This document shows positions 51,321 to 63,349 of a DNA stretch of 64,000 nucleotides, one piece after another. The notes below the pieces were generated by a model. It saw only the letters and a program-made list of their open reading frames with translations, searched no databases and was not told the origin of the DNA. Source of the DNA: Doryteuthis pealeii (taxonomy: Eukaryota; Mollusca; Cephalopoda; Myopsida; Loliginidae); contig CM042142.1 in assembly GCA_023376005.1 (NCBI GenBank), positions 49,043,051 to 49,107,050 of the forward strand. The letters are read 5' to 3'. Numbering within the stretch: position 1 is the first letter of the stretch; each line of letters opens with the position of its first letter. The position numbers were made by a program, and so were the translations under genes.

Positions 51321-52199
51321 CATCTATGTAGAAAGAAATTTTTTCACAGACAGAAGTTTGCCCTTATGGCAGACCCCCAACTATTTTTATCATATATGTG
51401 CAAGAAGATGGTGGCTGAAGGCCTTAGTGTCCTGGAAATGACACTACACTGCATCTTGTGGTAAAATTCCAATTTTAAAGCTCTGTTCATAGTGAAAAAA
51501 ATCAGGTTAAGTTTTTGTGCATATAATCATTGTACTACAGTTAACATTACTTCTAAAGTCTTTTGTCCCAACAGGAATTTCTCCAAATAAAATATAATCA
51601 AGAATATGAAAAAATTAGTGGCTGGAAACATTTTTAAATAAATGGGACTTTTTTTTCTTTTTCAATTCTTCATAGGAACCATGTATTATTTGTCTAAATT
51701 TTTGAGATGACGTTTGATAATTTCTATCATTTAGATTTTTCAAACAGTTGTCCTCCCTTTTATTGTTATAGACACTGTTGTGGCCATGTGATCAAAGTTT
51801 GAGCCTGATCACGTCAATTTGCTTGCTGTCTTTGCAGTGTAAACACAGTTGCTCCACTAGCAGTATGCACCAAGGAAGGGACTCGTTTTCTCTGGTCGGA
51901 ATGAGTGTCAGGCGCTAAAATTCATCAGGGACTTTTAGCGCAATATGTGGACAGTGCACTACACTATGAAGAGCATATGAATGGATAGATTCAGCAAGCT
52001 TGAAAGATGGTAATTGCAAACTGGCAAGTTATCATCGATGAGGTAGCTTGTCCTCTGCAGATTAGTCATGGTTCTGCCTATCAAATCATCCATGATGTGC
52101 TCGGCTTCCATAAAACAAGAGTGCAGATAATTTTTTAATCTCCCTTGTATATAGTAAATTCACACTCAAACTGAAATATTGGATTATGAAGTAGAGTGA

Positions 52200-52430
52200 A
52201 ATAGTACTAATTCCCAAATAAGGATGTTTGCATTTCACATAGCGCTAATACTCTTGTGAAAGGTATGCATATAACTACTCACCCTCCAGATACAGCAAGG
52301 CAGACTGGGCTCTTTAACCTTGGCTAGGTAACCAGTCTAGGAGAAGAACAATTCTGAATTCATACCTGTTAAACTCCGCTTAAGAAATTGACCATGTGTC
52401 ACATCCTGTTTGTGCGAGGGGTTAGTAAAT
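52200..52430 (+). mobile_element. SINE family C copy
   Basis: Body from CCCAAATAAGGATG to TGTGCGAGGGGTTAGTAAATA. Confidence 0.62.
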
Positions 52431-52835
52431 AAATAAATATATAAAGGCTCAAAGGATAAATCCTTTGTATCAAAAATATTTTAAATATGTGTATAAATTC
52501 ACAGTATACTTTTTTTTTTAAATTAAAATAAAATAAAAAAAATAAAAACTGAATACAAAGTTGAAAAGCAATTTTCACTGGAAACTTTTGCACATGCCTA
52601 ATATATTCATATCACAAAAAGAAAAAAAAAAAAAAGATAGTTAATATTTATCTATTTCAGATAACAAATGCTATATGAATTTTTGCAGTCAAAAATGATT
52701 ACAATTAAATATATTTTTTTGTTAATAGAGCAGCTTGTCTTGTTCACAGATAAATACAAATGAAAAGAATTCATCTTTAAAAAATTCAGTAAATTACCAA
52801 TCAAAGCATAACCATAACCTATCTTCATTAAAATA

Positions 52836-53447
52836 CTAGCAAATAATTGCACCCTCTGGGTGCAAGTATTTAAGTTTTAATATAATAAATATCATATTAA
52901 ATTAGAAAGGCTAATGAAACTAAATAAGAATGCAGATAAAAAGATTTGAACAGAAGGGGTATAATCGAAAAATAGAACAACTGAAACTACTCTTCCATCA
53001 TCTTGTTTCATTGTTATTTTTCTAATTTAAGTATTTAGTTAAAATAGGAAGTAAAGATAAAATGACACTTATCTTTTCTTGTTAATGGATTTCATTTAAG
53101 ATTATTGAAGAGATTTTTGCTTATATTTTAAAATAAAACCAAACATTAGAAATCAATAATACTAAGCACATATTTATTAAAATCAAATTTTTAATATCAA
53201 TATGCAAATTAGCCTTCCCATTCACACTGTAAATTGCTATTTTGTTGTATTATAAATACAATTGCATGTTATTACTATGTAGATATGGTCGACAGTCTAA
53301 TAATGTAAAACAATTTTATTAATAACTGAGGTTTAAAATAAATAAAATCATGAAGAATGTGACGTAAATAACTAAGTGAATTGTGACTTGTATAGTGATA
53401 AGTTTCGGTTACAGACAAAAAAAACCACAATCTCCATTATAATAAGA
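52836..53447 (-). mobile_element. Non-autonomous Helitron copy 8 (Hel-a type)
   Basis: TC at 53447 beside host A, CTAG at 52839-52836 beside host T; hairpin GCACCCAGAGGGTGC. Many single-base deletions relative to copies 3-5. Confidence 0.8.
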
Positions 53448-53667
53448 TTACTAGAAAATTTCTACAGCTTGTCTAACAAAAGTCAGATCAAATTCAAACC
53501 TGTTGAACTCTGCTTAAAAATAGACCTTGTGTCACATCCTGCTCCTTTGGAGGGGTTGGTAAATACATAAATTAATGATTTTGTGACCATAAATCAAGAG
53601 TCAATCTATGGCTGCATCTTAAGTTTTTCCTAAACGCAAAAGACAAAGAGAAAAATGATACACTTAC

Positions 53668-53940
53668 AGAGATGCTGTGAGGTACGCGTCCTGCATCCCT
53701 GACGCACAAAAATCTAAAACAACACAGTAAAATCGTATTCATACATCCCAATGTTTTCCTTTTATCTTCCCTCACCATTTCAATCTAACTGTAAATATAT
53801 TTCAGTAGTTTCTTAGAAACGAATTACTCAGGATATGTTACAAGGTAGGAGTTGACGGTTTTAGTTGGGACACATAAATTTTCCTGGGAACTCATTCAAA
53901 GCATATATGTGCACTAAATTAAAAAGCTATCAGCATCACT
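53668..53940. mobile_element. MITE-like repeat F, copy 2
   Basis: ACAGAGATGCTG start and AGCTATCAGCATCACT end, same interior as 48521-48804. Confidence 0.65.
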
Positions 53941-54023
53941 GAAAGTACATACTCTACTATTTTATAAAAGTAAGTATCAATTATTTTCCATGTTTAGACT
54001 ATTTAGTTTATATTATATTTGCA

Positions 54024-54290
54024 TATATATTTACCAATACCTCCGCATGAGCAGAATGTGACACAAGGTCAATTTCTTAAGCAGAGTTTAACAGATTTGA
54101 ATTCAAAATCTTCCTTCTCCTAGACTGGTTACCTAGCCATGGTTAAAGAGCCCAGTCTGTCCTACTATTCACCCATAGCTGGAGGGAGATTAGTTAGATT
54201 ACATTTCCTAAGGGTATTAAAACAATGCGAAATGCAAACTTCATTGTCAAGGATTTGAATTGACAAGTCCATTACTTACAGCTCTAACTA
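54024..54290 (-). mobile_element. SINE family C copy
   Basis: Body and degraded head, AGCAGAATGTGACACAAGG to GACAAGTCCATTAC. Confidence 0.62.
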
Positions 54291-54476
54291 TTACATCAAT
54301 ATTTGTATATACTAATAAATTATTTGTATATACTAATAAATTAATTTATACAGTTCTAAACAAAACAAAAAATAAATAAATAAATAAAAGATTTTTTTTT
54401 AAAAAGGAAAGATTATTTTGGTTTCTTTTAACTTCATACTCTATCATAAATTAGAATATGACTTGTCTAATAAAGT

Positions 54477-54648
54477 ATGTGTAGAAAGTTTTGTAGAAAA
54501 ACAACAAGATGTTAAAAGTTTTGCTGACAAAAGTTTTGTCTTTCCGTTTACAATGTTGCTTTGATAAAGACCTCTTCATAAGGTCGAAACAGATTTCTGT
54601 CAGCAAAACTTTTAACATCTTGTTTTTTCTACAAAACTTTCTACACAT
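54477..54648. repeat. Foldback element with GGTC-GAAAC core
   Basis: Arms ~60 bases (GTAGAAAGTTTTGTAGAAAA inverted). Near the centre: TTGATAAAGACC, CTTCATAA, GGTCGAAAC. Flanked by CATATTGTTGGAT. Confidence 0.75.
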
Positions 54649-55047
54649 ATTGTTGGATTCAATATCCATTTTACCTTTCATACTAACAAAGTATATATAA
54701 GTATTAGTATTTTATAAAAGGAAGTACCAATCAATTTCCAAGTTTAGACTATTTGGTTTGTATTATATTTGTACATTGGTAACTTGACTTACAAGTGCTC
54801 CAACTTACAAATTTTACAAGTTCTGAGCTGGCACTTGGTCAATTTCTTGTTTTGTGTTGAGATCTGAAATCTATGTCCATATAGTCCAGGTTAAAAGCAC
54901 AGTAAGGGTAACCAAAAGCCAAACTTTTTAGACCTACTTTTCTCGTTCTCGGAAAAATATCATATATATATATATATATATGAGAGTAAGTAAACAAACA
55001 ATGTGTTTATTTGATATGGCTTTTAGCCGACAATTTTTGGAGTTAGT

Positions 55048-55132
55048 TAATAATTAATGCCTGCCTAAATTCATTAATTATTAACTAATTAATTTTCAAA
55101 ATTAGGTATGACTTCAATTAAGCACATATCCT
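55048..55132 (+). mobile_element. 3' tail of the hammerhead-bearing SINE
   Basis: Shares GCCTAAATTCATTAATTATT, AAAATTAGGTATGACTTC and GCACATATCC with 240-315. Confidence 0.65.
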
Positions 55133-55736
55133 AAAAAAAAAAAAAAAAAAAAAAAAAATTATATATATCACACACACACACACACACACACACTTTGTCG
55201 TTAATGGTTTTATTTTTGTAGTTTCATCCAGACACACCAAGTGCCCTTTATATATGTATAGATGTACAAACATAATTATTAGTAGAATTATAAACCAGAC
55301 TAAATTAAACTACTACAACATACAATAGAGAGAAGTTTCATTTTCAAGACAACACATCACTCTTGGAATGTTACTTTCAGTCGATATACAGCAAATAACA
55401 AAAATAATTTAAAACAGATTGTGTGTTTATTGAAGGTTGTCTAACTCGGTCTTTATAATCTAGCATTAAAAAAAATTGGAGTTTTTATCATATTAGTAAT
55501 CTTACTACAATCAAAACAAATAACTTAGAGAATGTTAGCAAATTTATAGGTATGGCTAAAATTCCAGGTTTTTTTTAACCCCACCAAGAATTAAAATTCA
55601 ATAAAACTCAGGAAAAAAAAAAAAAAAAATGAATGAAAATTAATGTAATTTTTTCCATATTATAAAGAGGAAAGATTTTTTTTTAAATCACATGTAAAAA
55701 TTATTCATTTGTCTGGATATTAGAGATGAGGATTTC

Positions 55737-56063
55737 AGAGATGCTGATAGGTATGCATCCTGCGTCCCTGACTCACAAAAATCTAAAAGGACACATAAAA
55801 ATCATATCCATGCGTCCCAGTATTTTTTTTTTCTTCCCTCACCATTTCCAGCTTACTGTAAATACATTTCAATATTTTCTTGGAAATGAATTACACTGTA
55901 TAGGCTACAAGGTAGGGGTTAGATAGCTTTAGTTGTTCACAGATAAAAACTCTACAATTTATTAAGAAACTTTAGCCAGGACCCATCAAATTTCCCGGGA
56001 ACTCATTCGAATAAAATCTGTGCGACCCAGGACACACTAAACTTAAAAGCTATCAGCATCACT
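55737..56063. mobile_element. MITE-like repeat F, copy 3
   Basis: AGAGATGCTGATAGG to CTATCAGCATCACT, with an extra internal segment. Abuts the foldback at 56082. Confidence 0.65.
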
Positions 56064-56081
56064 GGGCTTTATGTGAATAAT

Positions 56082-56316
56082 TTTGATTTTTCAGACTGTT
56101 TTCACATCTTTATTGCGGTATGTATAAACACAACATTTTGGCTGCTGTATCATCTGGCCTTCCTCAGGTGTTCCCTGTGTATCCGAGTATAGTAAGGATC
56201 CAACCTGGAGAAATCATTTTTAATAGTTTGACAGTTGATCAGATAGAGTGCATAAAACATTGTGTTTACACATACCACAATAAAGATGAGGACAACAGTC
56301 TGAAAAATCAAAATTT
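56082..56316. repeat. Foldback element (CTGAGGA type)
   Basis: GATTTTTCAGACTGTT outer left and AACAGTCTGAAAAATC outer right; inner ACCTGAGGAAGGCC on the minus strand. Arms diverged. Confidence 0.68.
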
Positions 56317-56752
56317 AAAAAAATTTTTTACTGTCTTTAAAATGGGAGAATAAAAAAATTAACATGTCAAAAATGGCACATTTTTGTTGTTTTTTCTCTC
56401 TTGAAAATGTAATCTTTTTAACAGGATTCCTTTCATTGTTATTATTAAGAAATCCACAGAAAAATTTTTTATAAGTTTAGGCTCTGATCTTAAGAAAAAA
56501 AAAAATTAAAATAAGTGACAATTTACAATTTAAATTTTTTATAAAATGTTTAAAGAAAGAGTGAGGTGTTGTACTAAAATTTTGGTCATATACCTACAAA
56601 TTTATATCCAATCTTGTTTTTATTTGTAAATCATTAAAATTCAGCAATTCATTAATCATTTTTGTGTGTAGAGAACTCATTTCAGGAATGAAGCTGCCTC
56701 CTTTAGTGGTACCAGATACTTTTTTTACAATATCACAATTTTTTTTTTTTTT

Positions 56753-57030
56753 ACTTATCACTACTTAACACTTATTATTTATTAGTATTTAATACTTATT
56801 TATTTTCACTGTGACAATAGATCTAATCCAATAAATTAAATTCATAAAAAAAAAAAATAGTCAGCAAGCAAAGAAAAACAAACAAAAAGGCCCCCCCCCC
56901 CTTTGTTTGTTTTTCTTGGCTTGCTGACTATTTTTTGTTTTTTATGAATTTAATTTATTGGATTAGATCTATTGTCACAGTGAAAATAGATAAGTATTAA
57001 ATACTAATAAATAATAAGTGTTAAGTAGTG

Positions 57031-57032
<2 letters not shown>
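56753..57032. repeat. 280-bp palindrome centred on a poly-C run
   Basis: Arms ~125 bases (ACTTATCACTACTTAACAC inverted, GACAATAGATCTAATCC inverted) meeting at GGCCCCCCCCCCCC. Almost identical arms, then an AAT/ATA microsatellite on the right. Confidence 0.85.
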
Positions 57033-57064
<32 letters not shown>

Positions 57065-57622
57065 GTGATATAAGTAAATAATAATAATAATAAATAGTGA
57101 TATAAGTAAATAATAATAGATATTGAATTAATTCTTTGCCTACCAAATTTCCCATTCAATTGGTTCTCTATCGCAAAAGGATCAAGTACCAGTCTCAGGG
57201 TTGGTACACAGACAAAACAAAAGATGGCATACATGTCTGGTACCGAAAGTTTGATCCCCCACTTGGTTCCAAAATCTATTCAACATACCATGCATGTTTC
57301 AGTACTTGGTTTTAATGTTAGACCAGTTGCCTTCAAGGGTTAAGGTTATCATTTGTGTTTTCCATCCATCCATAATTATTTTACAGCAATAATTTTCCCC
57401 AAGTCAAAGTGATCTGCAACATCCGGTGATCACTAAAAACTAATCCTCTTTCTGGTTATATTTGTGGAAGAAACATCCTGTTGATAAAAACACCATAAAA
57501 AAATATGAAGTGGATAACAGTTGAAAATAATGTGATATTTTATAAAGACAGAATCATAAAATTAAAAATTAATAAAAAATCAATAAGGTAATTTTTTTAA
57601 ACTAAATACTTTTTTTTTTGTA

Positions 57623-57906
57623 ATATTCGCAGAGTTCCATCCCAGCCTCCTGCTTCAAAACCCGCTAGCCAGTGGCTGCAGAAAAAAACAAAAAAAACAC
57701 CAGCTACGATCGAAGTCCATCGCCGAAGCGGTGTCACTTGAAAAAAAAAAAAACCCAACCAACTTTCCCAAAAACCTAACCTCACTTTTTTTTTTCAAGT
57801 GACAACGCTTCGGCTACGAACTTCAATCGTAGCTGGTGTTTTTTTTTTCAGCAGCCACTGGCTATTGGTTTTTGAGGCAAGAGGCCGGACGGAACTCTGC
57901 GAATAT
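57623..57906. repeat. Foldback element, GC-rich arms
   Basis: TATTCGCAGAGTTCC inverted at both ends; inner CACCAGCTACGATCGAAGTC vs the complement of GACAACGCTTCGGCTACG; the centre carries AACCCAACCAAC. GC content contrasts with its surroundings. Confidence 0.75.
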
Positions 57907-58123
57907 ACCCTTTTTTTTTTTTTTTTTAGACATCTCACCAAAATAAAAGGAATTTCTATCTCTACATTACTAAAATTTTAATTATGTTTGTACATTATTA
58001 TAGAAGGCAATATCCAAATCCAAAGTACTATGAAAATTCAATAAATAAATGTAATATAAAAATTTTACAACTCACAAATCTTACTACTATAATTGGTATA
58101 TATATATATATATATATATATAT

Positions 58124-58365
58124 AAGTCGGTGGAGTGGCCTATTGTCGGTATCAGCCAGACAGTGAGGAAGACTATCCCCTTTTTCCTAGCACTAGACCA
58201 GGCAGATGGTTTTTGCATCTGAAGTGGAGTCACACTTACAATCAGCTTCCTACTTTATCACATAGATCCAAGCTGTACTACTCATGTGCTGAGGTGGTGA
58301 TGGCCATTACTGAACCCGGAACCTTATCATTCCAAGGCAGATGCTCTACCAACTAAGAACCACAA
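58124..58365 (-). mobile_element. SINE family B copy
   Basis: GGTGGAGTGGCCTATTGTCG to CTCTACCAACTAAGAACC; diverged. Confidence 0.65.
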
Positions 58366-58613
58366 AAAGAGCACGGATTTTTTATCACAGTAATACACTT
58401 AAAATGCAGTAACTCCAGTTTTATGAACCTAACAAAAATTCATAATTTAACAGTCATGAAAAAAAAAAAAAAATGAAAAATTATCACAAACTAGAAACAA
58501 AATTTTTATTATCAAAAACCAATTAAATCAGCTCAATAATTGAAATATCTAATCAATTATATTACTAATATAATCAAAGATACAGTGGTATATGTAAGGA
58601 TCTTGGTTAAGTA

Positions 58614-58649
<36 letters not shown>

Positions 58650-58786
58650 ATACACATGTAGAAAATAGGAAAAGCAAAGTATTCAAAAAATTAAAAAAGA
58701 CAAATTTATTATAGATGGTGAAGTTAACGTTAAAACGTTTCAGTTTCATCTACTTCACCATCTAGAGTAAATTTATTTTTTTGGGG

Positions 58787-58839
<53 letters not shown>

Positions 58840-59369
58840 GGTTTTGTAATTTGCTTGAAGCATTGTGTTTATATTGGTTTGTTTGTTGGTTTTGAAGGCT
58901 ATCACAATGCAAGTGTAAAGAAAAAAGAAGGTAACTGTGGTGTTGTCTGTTAACCTGTGATTTATTCTCAATATTTCTGGATAAAAATCCCTTCTACAGA
59001 AGATTACAAGAACTGAAGTTGTTGCTAGTGGCTGTATATATATATATATATATATATAACCATAAGTCCACAAAAACACAACATAGAGATTTTTATAAGA
59101 GCAATATACTCAAAATTGCTGTAACTTATAGAATAAAGTAATTTCCAGTCCAATTTGCAACGGAATGACAATATTGTTGAGTTTGCATTTGTTTCTAAAA
59201 ATCATCTAAATTCTCTATGTAATAGAGATAATTATGAAAGGCAAATTAGAATCCTTCACTCCTTCCTAAATAGAAGCATCAATATCATCATGAACTACTT
59301 TTACAATTAAAACCCAACAGGTTCACAGGTTGTATAGTTCATAATTACTGTGGATGAAATGCCTTCCAA

Positions 59370-59820
59370 ATATTCAGTGTCCTGCATATGACGTTAAACT
59401 GTATCTAGTGGTGAGGTTCCAATTCAGGAACTTTGGTGAGTGTGGAGTACCCCTACATCACCATTACTCCCAGGTCCACACTGACCTGTTAGGGTCTCAT
59501 CTATGGGATAGATAAAAGAATGAGCTTTGAAATAAGAAAAATACCACTTAAAACATCTGGTCCAACATTAAAAATCATATATCTATTTAACTCTGAGCCT
59601 ACTTTAACCTGCCCACAGTAACTCTCCCAACATTGCGATCCTACTGTAAGCTGCTGGCAGTGTCACTTGTTTACACAGAAAAATCACTACATGAACACCC
59701 CTACCAAATTTGTTTTGTCTGTGTACCAAAAATTTGAATACCCAGCAAGAATGAATCAGACAAAAACGTCTTTTTGGCATAAAATAACCAAAGGGTTGAC
59801 ATGCGATAAAATCCAACCAA
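59370..59820 (-). mobile_element. R1 fragments, minus strand
   Basis: 59370-59515 holds the CCATTACTCCCAGGTCC middle and 59730-59820 the 5' end (GGTTGACATGCGATAAAATCC), separated by unrelated sequence; an interrupted copy. Confidence 0.6.
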
Positions 59821-60004
59821 ATATTCAGTAAAGTGCAGTATTTTCTTTTGAAATCAAAAGAACATATGCTGTTGTTATTATCTTTTTTTTTTTTTTGGTT
59901 AGTTGATGATGTTATTTCATAGAGAAAGGTAAACAAATTGAGAAGAATGCTAAACATCTTATATTCTGCTTTTTACATTAAGACTAACCTAACAAAACTG
60001 CCTG

Positions 60005-60210
60005 ATTTAACTGTTAACGTCCTATACCACCTCATTCCACCCGGCCAGAAGTCACATTTGTTTTCCTAATCCACCCCAATCGATAGCCTTTGTTTAAATG
60101 TAATATTAAACATATTTAGAAGTCTTTGCTTTACAGGAAATAACAGGTAACTTTAAATGAAAAAAAATAGTCATTTATTGATAAATCCTAATAGGAATGG
60201 GGGCTCTGGG
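60005..60210 (+). repeat. Dispersed repeat G, uninterrupted copy
   Basis: Matches 1500-1633 and 2164-2230 without the LTR insertion; GGAAATAACAGGTAAC spans the empty site. Confidence 0.72.
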
Positions 60211-60788
60211 ACTAGCATTAAATTTATAAGTCCCCCCCAAAATATATACTTCAGTATTATGTCGGTGTTAAAATAAAAAAAATTTAAAAAAAAAAAAAAA
60301 AGGGAAAGTGGGATGGTCTGTTTACCAACCTGTAGATCAGGTTTTACACTCATAAAAATATTTTAAAAGGCTGAAGAGAAAATAGAATTTGAACTTTTTT
60401 TTTTTTAAATTTTGAAAAGAATTTAAATGAACATTAAATAACTAAAATGATGTCAATTCTTCCATGCATTGATATATTAAATCAATGATAAATTTAACCA
60501 AGCTTGGCACAAGGTCACAATTGTGAGCACCTAGTAAGGAACTAACAAACAATAGCTTACAAATTTGATAACCACCACTATAACAGACACTCTTTATGCC
60601 ACAAATATAAGTATATTCTTTTGAATTAACTACAGCTGCTTACCTATATAAGATGCAGAGTTCACAAGACTGCTGTTCGCTGCAACTCATCCAAGCCTCA
60701 AGACTGTCCATTTTGAGCTTCAGCAGATGAACCCCCTAGATATACCAACACAAAGTGTAATATTTGCAGGGTTGTTTTTTTTTTTTTA

Positions 60789-61022
60789 TGTGCATCTGGT
60801 AGAGCACTCGCCTAGGAATCGCAAGGTTCCTGGTTTGATACCGGTCCCCACCAATTAAGTGTGTGAGTAGCACAGATTGGGTAATATGTTCTGTGCAGTA
60901 AAGTGGGGAGCTGACGGTAGGTGTGGCACACCACATATGCAAAAAGAAAATCCCTGGTCCAGCACTAGCAAAAAAGGGGGAAAGACTCCCTCACTGTCCG
61001 GCTGATACCTACAATAGACCAA
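60789..61022 (+). mobile_element. SINE family B, plus-strand copy
   Basis: Head TGGTAGAGCACTCGCC, GGTTCCTGGTTTGATACCGG, body to GATACCTACAATAGACC. 5' few bases of the head are lost. Confidence 0.7.
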
Positions 61023-61323
61023 TATGCCTATATATTTACCAACCCCTCCAAGGTCAATTTCTTAAGAGGAGTTTAACAGGTTTGAATTAAGAGTTTTTTT
61101 CCCCTAGACTGGTTACCTAGCCAATTATATGATGATAAATACAGCAGTTATTTATTAAGTAACTTAGTTTGACCCAATACTAAAAAACAGTGCACTTAGT
61201 GAGGATCAAACTCATTATTCAATAGTAATAAATTAATAAGTTTCATAAACATTACTCCATAATAAGACACCAAATACTACACTGAATTTCTTTATTATAG
61301 TTTCTTCTACAACCGATAGACAT

Positions 61324-61591
61324 TTGTGTGTGTGAGTGTGTGTGCGTGCGTGCATGACTGTGTGCATGCGTGCATGTCTGTCTGCGCGTGTCTGTGTGTG
61401 CTGCATGCGTGCGTGCGTGTGTCTGTCCGTGTGCGTGCGAGTGCGTGCGTGTGTGTGCGTGTCTGTGTCTGTGCGTGTCTGTCTGTGCTGCTGTGTGCTG
61501 TGTCTGTCTGTCTGTGTGCGTGTGTGTCTGTCTGTGTGCGTGCGTGTCTGTGTCTGTGTGTGCGTGTCTGCTGTGTGCTGTGCTGTGTGTG

Positions 61592-61634
<43 letters not shown>

Positions 61635-61728
61635 GTGTGCGTGCTGTGTCTGTCTGTCTGTCTGTGTGTGCGTGCGTGTCTGCGTGTCTGTCTGTCTGTG
61701 TGCGTGCGTGTCTGCCTGCATGTATGTT
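61324..61728. repeat. Compound TG/TCTG/GCGTG microsatellite
   Basis: About 400 bases of TG, TCTG and TGCG units. Free of stops in several frames on both strands purely from composition. Confidence 0.95.
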
Positions 61729-62299
61729 TTCTGCATAAGAAATATCCTTGATGATCAATATGCTATTGTCTCTTTGGTAAAAGCATTCAATTGATGATAA
61801 TGTTAAGCATGATGGTCTATATCTTTAGTAGTCTTCTTTTGAGAGAGTAAGTTACCGTATTTATCAGCCTAAATATCATAGTTTACAAGGCTATTTGGGG
61901 AACTATGGCTCACTGCAATTCATCCAAGCTCCATTTCAAGCCTCAGTGGGCAGCCCTCTAGTCATAATACCAGTAGATTGGAACGGAATATTTACATCAT
62001 CTTTATTCTTTTTTATTTAAATGTGTATCTTATCTGCTAACAACTACAGTATATATAGAGAGCTGAAAATAAGACTCATTAGATAAAGCATCTTTTTTAT
62101 TTTTTATTCCCAGCATTTGTTGATTGGTTGGTTGGATCTTATGGCATGCCAACTCTTATTGGATTATTTTATGCTGAAGACGTTTTTTGTTTTATTCATT
62201 CTTGATGCATACTCAATTTTTTAAAACACATTTTGTTCTATTTAACCCATAGATTGGACCCTAATACTCTGCCCCAGCATTTGTTCTTTTCTTTCTTTA

Positions 62300-62852
62300 T
62301 TTTTGGATTTTACAGCATGTCAACTCTTGTTGGGTTATTTTATGCTGAAGACATCTTTTATTCATTCTTGATGGTTATTCACAAAGCTTTTTAAACAAAT
62401 TTTTTAAAAACTCATTTTTTCTATTTAATCCATAGGTTCAGAGTGGACCTGGGAGTAATGCAATAAAGGGGTACTCCATACTCCCCAGAGCTCCAAATCG
62501 AAACTTCACTATTACAGTTTAATGTCATACACAGGACACTAAGACCCTCAGCCACTGCCTTCTAGCACATATATGATAAAAAGGGTTGGAGACTTGTCAT
62601 AAAGGCCCAAGGTGTTGGAACAATCATATAGATGCTAGGGCTTGACATGACCACCAGATTGATCAGAGGGGGGCTCTCTGACTGCCTGTTAAGCCTAAGT
62701 AAGAGCAAAAGTGGAGTTGCAAGTCATGGACTGCTCAGCCACCAGCATTCCATCCTTAAGCATCACAGGTTGCCACAGCCAACAGGTGGCCCCATTGAGA
62801 GGGTCTTACAGACGTGCAGTCAGCATCTTCTACTGCCCCAGCAGACAGGGTG
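62300..62852 (+). mobile_element. R1 copy, nearly full length
   Basis: GGATTTTACAGCATGTCAAC to CCCCAGCAGACAGGGTGG; a truncated R1 5' end lies just before it at 62117-62272. Confidence 0.7.
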
Positions 62853-62940
62853 GCTCAGTATTTGTAAAGAAAAAGAAGAAGAATTCAGCACGTATTGAAT
62901 AATTCATTTGTCTGAATTTTTTAGATGTATTATTTATATT

Positions 62941-63146
62941 TTTCGGACTGTTCTTATTTTTATCGAAACATATACAAACAACATTTCAGCCGTTGTACCC
63001 TCTGGCCTTCTTCAGGTGTACCTTGTCTGTCTGGGCATAGGCTGAATCATCACTATGCTCAGACGGACAAGGTACACCTGAAGAAGGGCAGAGGGTAAAC
63101 ATTGTGTTTCTATATATCATGATAAAGATGAGGACCACAGTCCAAA
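62941..63146. repeat. Foldback element (CTGAAGA type) plus half copy
   Basis: TTTCGGACTGTTCTT / AGGACCACAGTCC outer, GGTACACCTGAAGAAGG inner. A single-arm copy follows at 63241-63345 (CTGAAGAAGGCTGGAGGG, GTTCGAAAC, ATAAAGATAAGGACC). Confidence 0.72.
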
Positions 63147-63349
63147 GAAAGAAAAAAATCAGTTTGAATAGTTTGTATTACTAACTGATCAGAAGTTACA
63201 AAACAAATGAGATCAGAAAGTTTATCCTAAATAAATAAATTTGGACAAAGTACAACTGAAGAAGGCTGGAGGGTACAACGTTCGAAACATGTTTCTATAT
63301 ATCACAATAAAGATAAGGACCACAGTCCAAAAAATTAAAATAGTAGAAT

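Noticed and set aside
57004..57234. 76-codon frame with Tyr run
   Set aside because: Translation of an AAT/ATA microsatellite at the edge of a palindrome.
59604..59957. 117-codon frame on the minus strand
   Set aside because: Contains R1 5' sequence on the minus strand and homopolymers; no splice or domain support.
61233..61794. Long open frames of 122-168 codons on both strands
   Set aside because: They are translations of a TG/TCTG microsatellite; the composition avoids stop codons, and residues are only C, V, S, A or T, H, R, Q, D.
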